A stretch of DNA of 64,000 nt from a cyanobacterium PCC 7702 (GTDB lineage: Bacteria > Cyanobacteriota > Cyanobacteriia > Cyanobacteriales > Nostocaceae), in the NCBI GenBank assembly GCA_000332255.1, contig KB235926.1, positions 2,430,734 through 2,494,733 of the forward strand, read 5' to 3'. The notes beneath the pieces were generated by a model. The model was not told where the DNA came from and searched no databases. It was given only the letters and a program-made list of their open reading frames with translations. The number at the start of each line of letters is the position of its first letter. Position 1 is the first letter of the stretch. The position numbers were made by a program, and so were the translations under genes. Of this stretch, positions 1-8,917 are shown piece by piece.

Positions 1-611
1 GCTTCAGCTGGAGTGAGCGATCGCTTTTGCTCGCCTTTTTCTACCCAACTGGGACGCACACCAGGACAAACTAATAAAAAGTCTTCTCCACAAACTTCCC
101 GTAATTGGGATGCTTCCTGTGGCGAACAAACTGCTCCATCCAACCCCGATTCTTGAGCCATTAATGCCATTGCCAAAGCGTATTCTGGCAATTCCAGGGG
201 AATCTTTAAATCTGTTGCCAGCTGTTGCGAAGAAATGCTAGTTAATAAAGTGATAGCAACAAGCTTTGGTGGTTTGACACCCGCTTGCGCAGCTCCTTGT
301 TGTACTGCTTCTGCTGCTGCTTTCAGGGCATCTCTACCACAGGTAGCATGAATTGTCAATAAATCAACTCCATAACGGGCTACCGCACGACAAGCACCGG
401 CCACGGTATTAGGAATATCGTGAAACTTTAAATCTAGGAAAATTCGTTTCTGGCGGGATTTTAGCTGCATGCATATCTCTGGTCCAGTACTGGTAAACAG
501 TTCTAAACCAACTTTCCAGAAACTAACTTGTGGTAGTTGTTCGACAACAGCGATCGCTGCTGCTGCTTCAGCCACATCTAAAGCAACTATAATCTTCTGT
601 TCGACATTCAT
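1..611 (-). CDS. pyrF: orotidine 5'-phosphate decarboxylase (3' end cut by window edge)
   Basis: Last step of de novo UMP synthesis: decarboxylates OMP to UMP in the cytosol. Translation from the ATG at 611 gives about 203 residues before the window edge; the family is usually 230-245 residues, so the C-terminus is missing here. The start [12 protein letters not shown] is typical, and the catalytic segment [13 protein letters not shown] lies at residues 58-70, with the D60-K62-D65 charged network in place. Further on, the motif VCPGVRP near residue 190 fits the phosphate-binding half of the barrel. It follows tyrS on the same strand after a 78-bp gap containing a hairpin. No ribosome binding site stands out. 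Confidence 0.95.
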   Translation of the reverse strand, partial: MNVEQKIIVALDVAEAAAAIAVVEQLPQVSFWKVGLELFTSTGPEICMQLKSRQKRIFLDLKFHDIPNTVAGACRAVARYGVDLLTIHATCGRDALKAAAEAVQQGAAQAGVKPPKLVAITLLTSISSQQLATDLKIPLELPEYALAMALMAQESGLDGAVCSPQEASQLREVCGEDFLLVCPGVRPSWVEKGEQKRSLTPAE

Positions 612-643
612 GTGTGACTTATTACATTAATATTCTTTCTAAT

Positions 644-681
644 AGCTAATGGCTAACTGCCTTCACAATTAGCTATTAGCT
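644..681. repeat. inverted repeat / hairpin between tyrS and pyrF
   Basis: Two 13-nt arms, AGCTAATGGCTAA (644-656) and TTAGCTATTAGCT (669-681), pair with a single mismatch around a 12-nt loop. The arms are built from short TTAGCTA-like units of a kind seen in other gaps of this window. It lies just after the tyrS stop codon. There is no clear U-tract, so use as a terminator is only possible. Confidence 0.5.
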
Positions 682-689
682 GTTAACGT

Positions 690-1859
690 TTATGGTACAA
701 ATCGCACAAACTTGTTTTTCCCAAGTTGTAAAACTCGTCCGTGCAATTCCTTCGCATCCCCAAAACAAGTATCCACATCGGTAATGCGATCGCCATCTAA
801 CCGCACTCCACCCTCTTGGATTTTTCGCCTTCCTTCTCCGCTGCTTTTACACAATTGAGTAACATTGAGAAGATAAGATAGTTTAGCCGGAAATTGCACC
901 TGAGATACAGAAAACTCCGGTACGTCACCAGCCTCGATTAACTTCACTGCTTCCTGTCCGTGATATTGTCTTACTATTTCTTGTGCCAGCAACTTTTGAC
1001 GAGCCCGCGGATTTTCTGGTAGTTGATCTAAAGGTAAATCAGTTAGCAGTTCAAAATATTGTTCCAGTAAATGATCCGGTATACCTTGCAGCTTTTGGTA
1101 CTTTTGTGCTGGATGTTCTAAAAGACCTATGTAATTACCCAGAGATTTAGACATTTTTTGCACACCATCAGTACCAATCAAAATCGGCAACAACACTCCA
1201 AATTGAGGCTTTTGTCCAAAATGACGCTGTAAATCTCTTCCCACTGCTATGTTAAATTTTTGATCAGTACCACCCAATTCCACATCAGCTTCCACAACTA
1301 CAGAATCATAGCCTTGCATTAACGGATACAGGAACTCATGCAAAAAAATTGGATTCTCTTTTTTATAGCGCTCCGCAAAACCCTCCTTGGCCAACATCTG
1401 TCCCACAGTCATGGTTGAGAGTAACTCTAAAACTTTCTCCAAATTCAGCGCAGAAAGCCATTCAGAGTTATACCGCACCTCTAACCTTCCAGGTGTGTCA
1501 AAATCCAATATGGGACGCAGTTGGTCGAGGTAGTTTTGAGCATTTTTCGCTACCTCTTGTTGGGTAAGTTGGCGGCGCACCTCAGATTTCCCGGTCGGAT
1601 CGCCAATTTGAGCCGTAAAATCTCCAATGATTAGCACTGCTGTATGACCAGCATCTTGAAAGGCTCGCAGTTTTCGCATTGGTATGCTATGACCGAGATG
1701 AATCTCCGCACCTGTAGGGTCTATTCCGTACTTAACTCGCAACGGTCGATCTGTAGTTGCCAAAACTTTTTCTAGACTGTCAGCGGACCGGTCCAAATCC
1801 GTTGGCTGTGGGAAAATTTCAGCAACACCACGATACAACCAAGAAAAATCTTGCGTCAT
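690..1859 (-). CDS. tyrS: tyrosyl-tRNA synthetase
   Basis: Charges tRNA-Tyr with tyrosine. The class I signatures are intact: HLGHS (HIGH motif) at residues 54-58 and KMSKS at 235-239. A C-terminal S4-type RNA-binding region follows the catalytic core from about residue 323. The open frame extends upstream to 2075, but that would overlap the divergent penicillin-binding protein gene and add sequence absent from the family. I take the ATG at 1859 ([11 protein letters not shown]), which matches usual cyanobacterial starts and gives 389 residues; an ATG at 1886 is the alternative. Neither start has a strong Shine-Dalgarno sequence. pyrF lies downstream on the same strand. Confidence 0.95.
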   Translation of the reverse strand: MTQDFSWLYRGVAEIFPQPTDLDRSADSLEKVLATTDRPLRVKYGIDPTGAEIHLGHSIPMRKLRAFQDAGHTAVLIIGDFTAQIGDPTGKSEVRRQLTQQEVAKNAQNYLDQLRPILDFDTPGRLEVRYNSEWLSALNLEKVLELLSTMTVGQMLAKEGFAERYKKENPIFLHEFLYPLMQGYDSVVVEADVELGGTDQKFNIAVGRDLQRHFGQKPQFGVLLPILIGTDGVQKMSKSLGNYIGLLEHPAQKYQKLQGIPDHLLEQYFELLTDLPLDQLPENPRARQKLLAQEIVRQYHGQEAVKLIEAGDVPEFSVSQVQFPAKLSYLLNVTQLCKSSGEGRRKIQEGGVRLDGDRITDVDTCFGDAKELHGRVLQLGKNKFVRFVP

Positions 1860-2039
1860 ACTACTAAAAGATTTAATTTTACCCATGCTTTGTACTATCG
1901 AAGTAGGGTTAATTGTAGTCACCGGCAATTGTTCCGTTTGTCCTTGTGTCAAACTAATATAATTGCAAAAATATTGACCGCCTTGCTTCGCCGAATAATT
2001 ATAGTTAGTTATATTTACAAGTGAGGAAGTGATAAAACC

Positions 2040-3962
2040 GTGTCGTCCAGGACTTTCGAGGACAAGCAATCTCAAGCCGGCGCTTCACCTGGCTTTGAGT
2101 TTTTAAAAGGTGTAGGTCAGGTTGCTGGCGCTACCCTCTTATCTATTACCATGCTAGCCAGTTCCGTGGTCGCAGGAGGACTTGTTGGCTTAGCAATTAG
2201 TTTTCGCAACTTGCCAGATGTCAGACAACTGCGCAATTTTATCCCGTCAGAAACTACTTACATCTACGACATTCAAGGTCGGTTACTAGCAAGCATTCAT
2301 GGAGAAGCTAACCGAGAAGTCGTACCTCTAGATAAAATTTCTCCTCATCTCAAGCGGGCGGTACTAGCTAGCGAAGATAGCGACTTTTACTACCATCATG
2401 GTATCAATCCCAAGGGTATTGGACGCGCCTTAGTCACCAACTGGGCGGCGGGTGGGGTGCGGGAAGGTGGTTCCACCATTACCATGCAGTTAGTGAAAAA
2501 CCTGTTTTTGAGTCACAGACGCGAATTTACTCGCAAAATAGCAGAAGCAGTACTGGCAATACGATTAGAACAAATTCTCTCTAAAGACCAAATACTAGAA
2601 ATGTACCTCAATCAAGTGTATTGGGGTCACAATAACTACGGAGCACAAACTGCAGCTCGCAGCTATTTTAATAAGTCGGCAGAAAATTTAACTTTAGCCG
2701 AATCAGCAATGATGGCGGGTTTGATCCAAGCTCCAGAGGAATACAGCCCGTTTATCAATATGAATAAAGCAAAATACCAACAAAAAGAAGTGTTGGGACG
2801 AATGCTATCCTTGGGCTGGATTACCCAAAAAGAATATGACGATGCTCTCAAAGAAAAAATTAAACTGGGTAGAATTAGGTCTTTCCAAGGAAGTGCTTTG
2901 CCTTATGTTACAAATGCCGTCGCCCAGGAAATAGCAAAAAGATTTGGTCGAGAAACGCTCCTCAAAGGCGGAATGCGGGTACAGACGACGGTTGATGCCA
3001 AATTTCAACAAATGGCCGAAGAAACCGTTAGTAAGTGGCATCAGGAATTGCTCAAGCAAGGGCTGGCTAAAAACCAAATGGCGCTTGTTGCCGTTGATCC
3101 CCGCACCCACTTTGTCAAAGCGCTTGTCGGCGGTGTAGACCCTAAAGCTAGCGAATTCAATCGCGCTACTCAAGCTTACCGACAACCAGGATCTGCCTTT
3201 AAACCGTTTGTTTACTATACGGCTTTTGCCACTGGCAAGTATACACCAGATACCATTGTTTCTGATACCCCTGTTAGTTATCGGGATGGTAATGGTTGGT
3301 ACAGTCCGCGCAACTACGACGGTACTTTTCAAGGCTCGATGACAATTCGGACGGCTTTGAAGCTGTCTCGTAATGTTCCTGTGATCAAGGTTGGCAAGAG
3401 CATAGGAATGAACAAGGTAATCGAGACTTGTCGCATTTTGGGAATTACCAGTCCCATGGAACCTGTCACTTCTTTACCTTTGGGTGCTATTGGCGTGACT
3501 CCTTTGGAAATGGCTGGTGCCTACGCAACTTTTGCCAATTACGGCTGGCAGTCGCCGACAACACTAATTGTTCGCATCACTGATAGTAGCGGTAATGTCT
3601 TGCTAGATAATACTCCTAAGCCCCAGTTAGTTTTGGATCCTTGGGCAGCTGCAGCAATTATAGATACAATGCGTTCAGTGATTATCGATGGTACGGGAAA
3701 AAATGCAGCTATTGATCGCCCCGCTGCTGGGAAGACGGGAACCACTTCTTCAGAAAGAGATATCTGGTTCGTAGGTACCGTACCCCAATTAACAACCGCT
3801 GTTTGGGTAGGTAGAGACGACAACAAGCAGCTTGCCCACGGTGCAACCGGTGGTGTGATGGTTGCTCCTGTATGGCGCGATTTTATGCTCAAGGCACTCA
3901 AGGGTGTACCGGTGGAAAACTTTAAGCCACCTTCTCAATTTCCCCGCCCCAAAGCTAAGTAA
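2040..3962 (+). CDS. class A penicillin-binding protein (bifunctional transglycosylase/transpeptidase)
   Basis: Polymerises lipid II into glycan strands and cross-links the peptides at the outer face of the inner membrane. A transmembrane anchor spans residues 26-55. The GT51 domain follows, with catalytic Glu112 in SEDSDFY and the GGSTITMQ motif at 143-150. The transpeptidase domain has all three active-site motifs: SAFK (nucleophile Ser385), SRN (443-445) and KTGT (565-568). At 640 residues the length is typical of the PBP1A/2A type. The GTG start at 2040 has GAGG about 13 bases upstream. It is divergent from tyrS and convergent with the DUF1825 gene. Cyanobacteria carry several such paralogs, so no specific symbol is given. 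Confidence 0.94.
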   Translation: MSSRTFEDKQSQAGASPGFEFLKGVGQVAGATLLSITMLASSVVAGGLVGLAISFRNLPDVRQLRNFIPSETTYIYDIQGRLLASIHGEANREVVPLDKISPHLKRAVLASEDSDFYYHHGINPKGIGRALVTNWAAGGVREGGSTITMQLVKNLFLSHRREFTRKIAEAVLAIRLEQILSKDQILEMYLNQVYWGHNNYGAQTAARSYFNKSAENLTLAESAMMAGLIQAPEEYSPFINMNKAKYQQKEVLGRMLSLGWITQKEYDDALKEKIKLGRIRSFQGSALPYVTNAVAQEIAKRFGRETLLKGGMRVQTTVDAKFQQMAEETVSKWHQELLKQGLAKNQMALVAVDPRTHFVKALVGGVDPKASEFNRATQAYRQPGSAFKPFVYYTAFATGKYTPDTIVSDTPVSYRDGNGWYSPRNYDGTFQGSMTIRTALKLSRNVPVIKVGKSIGMNKVIETCRILGITSPMEPVTSLPLGAIGVTPLEMAGAYATFANYGWQSPTTLIVRITDSSGNVLLDNTPKPQLVLDPWAAAAIIDTMRSVIIDGTGKNAAIDRPAAGKTGTTSSERDIWFVGTVPQLTTAVWVGRDDNKQLAHGATGGVMVAPVWRDFMLKALKGVPVENFKPPSQFPRPKAK

Positions 3963-3974
3963 TCAACTTAGGAT

Positions 3975-4022
3975 AAAAGTTAAAAGGCAAAAGCAACTTT
4001 TCTCTTTTGACTTTTGACTTTT
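3975..4022. terminator. bidirectional terminator hairpin made of heptamer-like repeats
   Basis: Two 19-nt arms (3975-3993 and 4004-4022) pair with one mismatch and one G-U wobble around a 10-nt loop. The right arm is a tandem of CTTTTGA units. It sits between the convergent penicillin-binding protein and DUF1825 genes and has T-rich flanks, so it can serve both strands. Confidence 0.75.
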
Positions 4023-4026
4023 TACT

Positions 4027-4350
4027 CTATGGCTGTTTTTCTAGTTCTGCCTTCATTCGCTCTAGTGTAAGTTGCATTTGCTCGAACATTTGTTGTGGAG
4101 TGATGCCAAATTGACTCAGCTGCGTTTTTAGCTGCTGTATGGTCATTTGCGCCAGAAAATCTTCTGAAAGCTCAAATCGCTTCATGAAGATACGATAGCG
4201 CTCCATCATTGCTTCCATCTGCTCGATGAACAGCTTTTTACCCTCGCGGTCAAACTTACCGTACTTGCTGCCAAGCTTGATCAGCGCCTGATAATCTTCA
4301 AACAACTGTTTAGCTTCTTGCTGAACTATCTCCGAGTCAAAGAATCCCAT
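4027..4350 (-). CDS. DUF1825 family protein
   Basis: A 107-residue cytosolic protein of a family conserved in cyanobacteria and plastid-bearing eukaryotes, with no established function. It begins MGFFDSEIVQQEAKQLFEDY and is predicted to be almost wholly helical, with heptad-like spacing over residues 30-105, ending in a Gln/Met-rich amphipathic helix (TPQQMFEQMQLTLERMKAELEK). No signal peptide or membrane segment is seen. The start is the ATG at 4350, with AAGAAG a few bases upstream as a possible ribosome binding site. Family assignment is from memory of the pattern; the function is unknown. Confidence 0.85.
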   Translation of the reverse strand: MGFFDSEIVQQEAKQLFEDYQALIKLGSKYGKFDREGKKLFIEQMEAMMERYRIFMKRFELSEDFLAQMTIQQLKTQLSQFGITPQQMFEQMQLTLERMKAELEKQP

Positions 4351-4824
4351 GTTACTTCTTTTTAAATGAGTTCTGTAAATTAGTAACTCACTGTTTATAT
4401 TTTCTTATCTACCCTATATTCTAGTCTAGGTAAGTAGCGTGGAGAAAAAGCTTCGGTTTCAGTACGGTTTTTTACCGAAATTTCACTACTTGACGAAAGA
4501 GCAACTTTATAATTATCACTTTGTCTTTTGACAATAGCTAAGATGAGAATGAAGAAAATTGTAACAGAAAAATTGACCGAGAAGTAAATCTTTGAAAATA
4601 ATTTATAGAACTAATTGTAAATTTTGACAAACAGGCAAATCTGTATGAAGAAAGTCAATTGGTAAGAAAAAAATACCTTACTTGCTGTATTGCCAACAGC
4701 AAAAATCTTTTGATTGACACTTGCTTGATTTAATTTTCATCGGTTCTATCCAGAGTGACTAGCCAAAAGCTATGGTGGTAATATTCTTGTCGTATTCGAG
4801 ATAGCTGTCTGAGTCTAGAAAAAT
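4351..4824. other. intergenic, no gene recognised
   Basis: AT-rich 474-bp stretch between the divergent DUF1825 and TM2-SHOCT genes, presumably holding both promoters. No tRNA, repeat array or convincing small reading frame was seen. Confidence 0.5.
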
Positions 4825-5199
4825 ATGTTGACTAAGCGAAAAAGCCGAAGCATAGCCGCAATTTTAGCCTTTGCTGGCACGCTGACAATTTCCGGTTTAC
4901 ATAAGTTTTACTTAGGACAACCTTTATGGGGTTTATTGTATGTGTTACTTTCTTGGACACCCATTCCTAAGGTAGCTAGTGCAATTGAGGGGGTGTGGTA
5001 TTTAGCTCAAGACGAGGAAAGTTTTGATCGTAATTTCAATCAAGGTAAGTCAGGAACTCGAAATTTACATCCACAGACAGATCAAGTTGCATCGATCGCT
5101 GAAGCTTTGCGCCAATTGGATTCTCTGCGTCGGGATGGACTTATTTCTGAGTATGAATTCGAGCAAAAACGCCGTCAATTGCTTGACCAAATTTCTTAA
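4825..5199 (+). CDS. TM2 domain protein with C-terminal SHOCT motif
   Basis: A 124-residue membrane protein of unknown function. Residues 6-60 form a TM2 domain: two hydrophobic helices joined by a short turn with the characteristic GLHKFYLGQPLWG segment. A polar linker follows, then a SHOCT-like helical hairpin at about 92-124 (LRQLDSLRRDGLISEYEFEQKRRQLL), a short motif often found at protein C-termini and thought to mediate oligomerisation. The ATG at 4825 has no strong Shine-Dalgarno sequence. The HhH protein gene follows 30 bp later on the same strand and may be co-transcribed. Confidence 0.85.
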   Translation: MLTKRKSRSIAAILAFAGTLTISGLHKFYLGQPLWGLLYVLLSWTPIPKVASAIEGVWYLAQDEESFDRNFNQGKSGTRNLHPQTDQVASIAEALRQLDSLRRDGLISEYEFEQKRRQLLDQIS

Positions 5200-5229
5200 T
5201 TTGTTAGTTATTGGTTTTTGCTAGTTCTC

Positions 5230-5766
5230 ATGAACGACCAAAACTGGATATTTAATCCCAGACTGTTGAAACTGCGTTCTCAGCTGCTCAAAGATCCCTA
5301 CTACAGACTGCAATCGCAAGAAGAAATAATACTCGCAGCATCCTTGGGAATCCGCATCGATGCTAATCAAGCTACTGTAGATGATTGGTTGCGCTTACCA
5401 GGGTTATCCATTCACCAAGCGCGATCGCTGGTAGAAATTTCCCGTGCTGGTGTGAAATTCTACTGTCTGGAGGATGTTGCTGCAGCACTAGGTGTACCTT
5501 TGCAGCGACTAAAACCTCTAGAGCCGATTTTAATTTTTAGTTACTCAGAAGATGACAGCGAAGATAATATCAGCTATCTAGTTAACCCTAACACAGCAAC
5601 TGCAGAGAATTTGGAAAAAGTACCCTTTGTGGATGCAACTCTTGCGAGAGCGATCGTTGAAAATCGTCAAACCCACGGCCCTTACCAAAACTTAGTTGAC
5701 TTTCAGAAAAGACTAAATCTATCAGGTAAAATCCTCGGTCAGTTGATGTACTATCTCAGATTTTGA
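5230..5766 (+). CDS. helix-hairpin-helix (ComEA-like) protein
   Basis: A 178-residue cytosolic protein with two helix-hairpin-helix segments. The first is near residues 42-90 (IRIDANQATVDDWLRLPGLS). The second is C-terminal (VNPNTATAENLEKVPFVDATLARAIVENRQ, then GPYQNLVDFQKRL). This pattern, with N-A/T-A and a GP-Y/F element, is that of ComEA-type HhH repeats used for nonspecific DNA binding, but the protein lacks the signal anchor of true ComEA. The in-frame TTG at 5218 is possible; the ATG at 5230 is preferred. A DNA-related role is inference from the fold only. Confidence 0.75.
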   Translation: MNDQNWIFNPRLLKLRSQLLKDPYYRLQSQEEIILAASLGIRIDANQATVDDWLRLPGLSIHQARSLVEISRAGVKFYCLEDVAAALGVPLQRLKPLEPILIFSYSEDDSEDNISYLVNPNTATAENLEKVPFVDATLARAIVENRQTHGPYQNLVDFQKRLNLSGKILGQLMYYLRF

Positions 5767-5790
5767 ATCGTCCTGTTTTCCAAAAACTTT

Positions 5791-6090
5791 CTACACACCC
5801 ACCTGAGAAAGCAAAACTTGCATCTGTTCCCAACTCAATCCCCGTTGAATGTAACGAGGAGTTTTAGGGTCGTAGGGACTAGCAACTCGGTCTATTTGGA
5901 GAATATTTGCTTCCTCTGGTAAAACAGGTACATCAGGATCGAAAGCGGTAGGACGCATCAAAGAACTGGAAAAACCCTTAAATATAGTTATTTGGTCTTC
6001 TTCCCCAGCAATTTCTACTGTCACGAGTAACACTTCTTGAGGACGTTTGGCAGTATATTGCTCTAGTCTCTTAGCAATAGAATTCTCCAT
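5791..6090 (-). CDS. conserved cyanobacterial hypothetical protein
   Basis: A 99-residue soluble protein, starting MENSIAKRLEQYTAKRPQEV. It has an N-terminal helix, a likely beta-hairpin (EVLLVTVEIAGEEDQITIFKGFS), a middle segment rich in Pro and Asp (FDPDVPVLPEEANI), and a C-terminal helix that includes GLSWEQMQVLLSQ. I recognise it as the type of small protein found across cyanobacteria but know no function. It is convergent with the HhH gene and follows the DUF3177 gene by 48 bp, so the two may share a transcript. Confidence 0.65.
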   Translation of the reverse strand: MENSIAKRLEQYTAKRPQEVLLVTVEIAGEEDQITIFKGFSSSLMRPTAFDPDVPVLPEEANILQIDRVASPYDPKTPRYIQRGLSWEQMQVLLSQVGV

Positions 6091-6138
6091 AGAGCCATAC
6101 TTTCCCCAGTCTTGATTATCAAGTAAAATTGTGACATT

Positions 6139-6732
6139 TTATTGTTGTGTAGCTGAACGTCCCTGCTTGCCCAACTTTACTACGACAAAATAACTTAAGT
6201 AAAGTACGTAAATCACTAAGCCAAGAATGGCAATAATTCCGAGAAAACCAGCACTGGTTTTGGGATGAAAAAACTCTTTATACAATAGAGGCGCTTCCCA
6301 CCAGACACGACAAAAAGGATTACTTCTCGCATTTTCCGAAAATGCACAACCCAAAAAAGGTATAAAGGCCATCATCCCCAAAATACAATACAAAGTTGTG
6401 GCCCATCGCCAAGAATTAAAAATTAACTTTAGCGGACCGTTGGGATAATAATCGATTTCATCGTTCAAATCGACCCAAAACCAAAGGGAAATAGGTATTA
6501 AAATCCGAGCCAGAAATCCAGAAAGAAAACTAATCGGATATTGGGCAATCATTAAGTAAACCGTGATGGCCAGCAAGCTGGATACTCGCCAGTATATAAT
6601 TAACAAGCGCTGCATGGCCTCGGCTTTTTGTACAAATGCCCATACCAAAAGGATCAGAGGAATCATTACTGTAAATAATACCGCTAGCCTGTAGTCCATC
6701 CAGACTAGGGGGCGAAACCAAATTTCATTCAT
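6139..6732 (-). CDS. DUF3177 family membrane protein
   Basis: A 197-residue integral membrane protein with about five hydrophobic helices, near residues 15-33, 42-60, 68-87, 110-130 and 163-187. The pattern, including MNEIWFRPLVWMDYRLA at the start and the WFWVDLNDEIDYYP loop, fits the cyanobacterial DUF3177 family, whose function is unknown. No catalytic motif is visible. The ATG at 6732 is not preceded by a clear ribosome binding site. The 99-residue hypothetical gene lies just downstream on the same strand. Confidence 0.75.
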   Translation of the reverse strand: MNEIWFRPLVWMDYRLAVLFTVMIPLILLVWAFVQKAEAMQRLLIIYWRVSSLLAITVYLMIAQYPISFLSGFLARILIPISLWFWVDLNDEIDYYPNGPLKLIFNSWRWATTLYCILGMMAFIPFLGCAFSENARSNPFCRVWWEAPLLYKEFFHPKTSAGFLGIIAILGLVIYVLYLSYFVVVKLGKQGRSATQQ

Positions 6733-7089
6733 GGTATTTCTAGTAATAAATATTCAGAGATAATTTCTCCTGGAAACTGGCAAAATTAAAGGTTAAGAAT
6801 GATACTGTTATTTTTAACTGATTAAATAACTACAGAAACTGCGCACAAGATTTGTAATCTACTTAGTAGCCTCAGGGAGAGTTGGGCAACCTACCCTTAT
6901 TGGCTAACTAAGTTGTTATTTACACATTTCTCGAGCTAGCTTAGCAACTTCTAAGTTTCTTGAGTGCAAGAAACTTGGGAAAATTACTAATTACCCGTTA
7001 CTTGGAATTGCCTGCAAGCAGTGGTAGTAGTTTTTGCTTAAAAAGTAGAGGTTTGGAGTGGGAATCCTCGCAGTTAACTAGATATATTT
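6733..7089. other. intergenic, no gene recognised
   Basis: Runs from upstream of the DUF3177 gene to the 3' side of cp12. A 68-codon frame at 6960 has no family resemblance and was not accepted. Close to the cp12 stop there is a short AT palindrome (CTAGATATATTTCTAG). Confidence 0.4.
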
Positions 7090-7311
7090 CTAGTCATCGT
7101 AAACTCGGCATTCATCAGCCTCAGGGTTGGCGTCGCAATATTTTTCGAAGGCGGTTTTGGCTTTAGTTTGCCTTTGATGGGAAGCTTCTGCTTGCAATTC
7201 TTCCACTGCGTCCCAAGCTGCGGCGCATTCAGGTGAGTCGCTACCTGCAGAATCACAGATAGCACGGGCTTCTTCGCGTTCTTTTTCGATTTTGTCTTGG
7301 ATGTTGCTCAT
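7090..7311 (-). CDS. cp12: Calvin cycle regulatory protein CP12
   Basis: A small, intrinsically disordered redox protein of 73 residues. In its oxidised state it links GAPDH and phosphoribulokinase into an inactive complex, shutting the Calvin cycle in the dark. Both regulatory cysteine pairs are present: C19/C29 in the N-terminal half and C59/C68 in the C-terminal half, along with the conserved core WDAVEELQAE (residues 33-42) and the acidic tail ending EADECRVYDD, which docks in GAPDH. The length matches canonical cyanobacterial CP12 with no CBS fusion. It is transcribed alone. Confidence 0.95.
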   Translation of the reverse strand: MSNIQDKIEKEREEARAICDSAGSDSPECAAAWDAVEELQAEASHQRQTKAKTAFEKYCDANPEADECRVYDD

Positions 7312-7693
7312 AGTTCTACTCTTGCTATAGGTTGTACGTACACTAGATGTGGGAAAAGCGCAGAAAGGTCAATTTGGCAGTATTCCTCACTATTCTAACT
7401 GTGGAATTGGTAATTTGAGTATTTTTACTAGGTAAGAAATCACAATAACAGCAAATACAAGCCGAATTTACTTTTATCTTTTAGATTTGGCAGAACGCAT
7501 ACCCGGACTAGAGATTATACAATATCTTTAAATAGGTGTAATAGAGAAGTAGGTACTAGGGAATAATAATTTTATAGTTTTCTGGAATAGACACCAACAA
7601 GCTGGTTTCACGGAGTATGGTATTGACAATTTTATGTTTTCCAGAATTAAACAAACAGACTTTTAGGCCCACAATACAAAAAACGTAAAACTC
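7312..7693. other. intergenic between divergent cp12 and FIST genes
   Basis: A 382-bp gap that must carry the promoters of cp12 (minus) and the FIST gene (plus). No gene, repeat or clear operator was recognised. Confidence 0.4.
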
Positions 7694-8917
7694 ATGGCAG
7701 ACCAAATGCAATGGGCAAATGCCCTGTCAACCCGTCCTTCCCTGGAAGCAGCTGTTGCAGATGTTGTACAACGGGCGACTTCTTCATTATCAGCACCTGC
7801 AGACCTAGGGCTGGTATTCATTTCGTCTGCTTTTGCAAGTGAGTATACGCGATTGTTGCCTTTGCTTGCTCAAAAACTTGCAGTTCCTGTATTGATTGGT
7901 TGTAGCGGCGGTGGTGTCATCGGTACAACGGTTGAGGGACAAGCTAGAGAATTAGAAGCAGAACCAGCGCTGAGCCTAACTTTAGCCCATCTTCCCAAAG
8001 TAAATGTCAAAGCCTTTCATGTTGTTGCTGAAGATTTACCAGACTTGGATGGACCGCCTAATGCTTGGATAGATTTAATTGGAGTTCCTCCCTTGCCCAC
8101 GCCCCAATTTATTCTGCTATCTGCTTCTTTTTATTCTGGAATTAGCGATTTGTTGCAAGGACTAGATTATGCTTATCCTGGCTCGGTGACGGTGGGCGGT
8201 CAGGCTAGTGCTGGCGTAATGTCTGGTCGAGTCGGGCTTTTTTGCAACGATCGCCTGTATCGAGAAGGAACTGTAGGCGTAGCTTTGAGCGGCAATATAG
8301 TATTAGAAGCAATTGTGGCGCAAGGATGCAGACCCGTTGGCAAACCCTATCAAGTCACCAAAGGCGATCGCAATATTATTTTGGAACTGGACGAACAAGC
8401 TCCACTGTTGGTGTTGCGAGATGTTATTGCCGAGCTGAGTGAAGAAGACCGAGCTATTGCACAGCACTCTTTATTTATCGGTTTGGCCATGGACGAATTC
8501 AAGCAGTGCTTGCAGGCAGGAGATTTTTTAATTCGCGATATTCTAGGAGTAGACCCCGCTGGAGGAGCAATCGCAATTGGCGATCGGGTTCGTCCCGGAC
8601 AACGCTTGCAATTCCACCTGCGGGACGCCCAAGCTTCTGCTGCTGACTTGGAATTTCTCCTGCAGCAGCATTACAACCAAACATCTTCCCAAACCGCTGC
8701 CGGTGCATTAATGTTTTCCTGTGTGGGAAGAGGTGCAGGACTTTATGGCAAACCTAATTTTGATTCCCAATTATTTCAGCGCTATTTTCGTAATATTCCT
8801 ATAGGGGGCTTTTTTTGCAACGGTGAAATTGGCCCTGTGGGTAGTAGTACGTTCTTGCACGGTTACACCTCTGTATTTGGAATTTGTCGAGGACTGGAAG
8901 ATACAAAAAACCGCTAA
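7694..8917 (+). CDS. FIST domain-containing protein
   Basis: A 407-residue soluble protein made of FIST N (about residues 35-230) and FIST C (about 240-395) domains, a fold proposed to bind small ligands for signal transduction. Supporting segments are LIGCSGGGVIG (N domain), SVTVGGQASAG, and the C-terminal GALMFSCVGRGAGLYG and IGGFFCNGEIGPVG, which carry the conserved cysteines. Many FIST proteins are fused to, or encoded beside, methyl-accepting or GGDEF/EAL output modules; this one stands alone. Its stop codon overlaps that of the convergent metallophosphoesterase by 4 nt. The ligand is unknown. Confidence 0.85.
   Translation: MADQMQWANALSTRPSLEAAVADVVQRATSSLSAPADLGLVFISSAFASEYTRLLPLLAQKLAVPVLIGCSGGGVIGTTVEGQARELEAEPALSLTLAHLPKVNVKAFHVVAEDLPDLDGPPNAWIDLIGVPPLPTPQFILLSASFYSGISDLLQGLDYAYPGSVTVGGQASAGVMSGRVGLFCNDRLYREGTVGVALSGNIVLEAIVAQGCRPVGKPYQVTKGDRNIILELDEQAPLLVLRDVIAELSEEDRAIAQHSLFIGLAMDEFKQCLQAGDFLIRDILGVDPAGGAIAIGDRVRPGQRLQFHLRDAQASAADLEFLLQQHYNQTSSQTAAGALMFSCVGRGAGLYGKPNFDSQLFQRYFRNIPIGGFFCNGEIGPVGSSTFLHGYTSVFGICRGLEDTKNR

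Noticed and set aside
1860-2075. N-terminal extension of tyrS to 2075
   Set aside because: It overlaps the divergent penicillin-binding protein start and has no resemblance to the family; internal ATG at 1859 fits better.
2805-3332. 175-codon minus-strand frame inside the penicillin-binding protein gene
   Set aside because: Antisense shadow of a well-supported gene, with no family resemblance.
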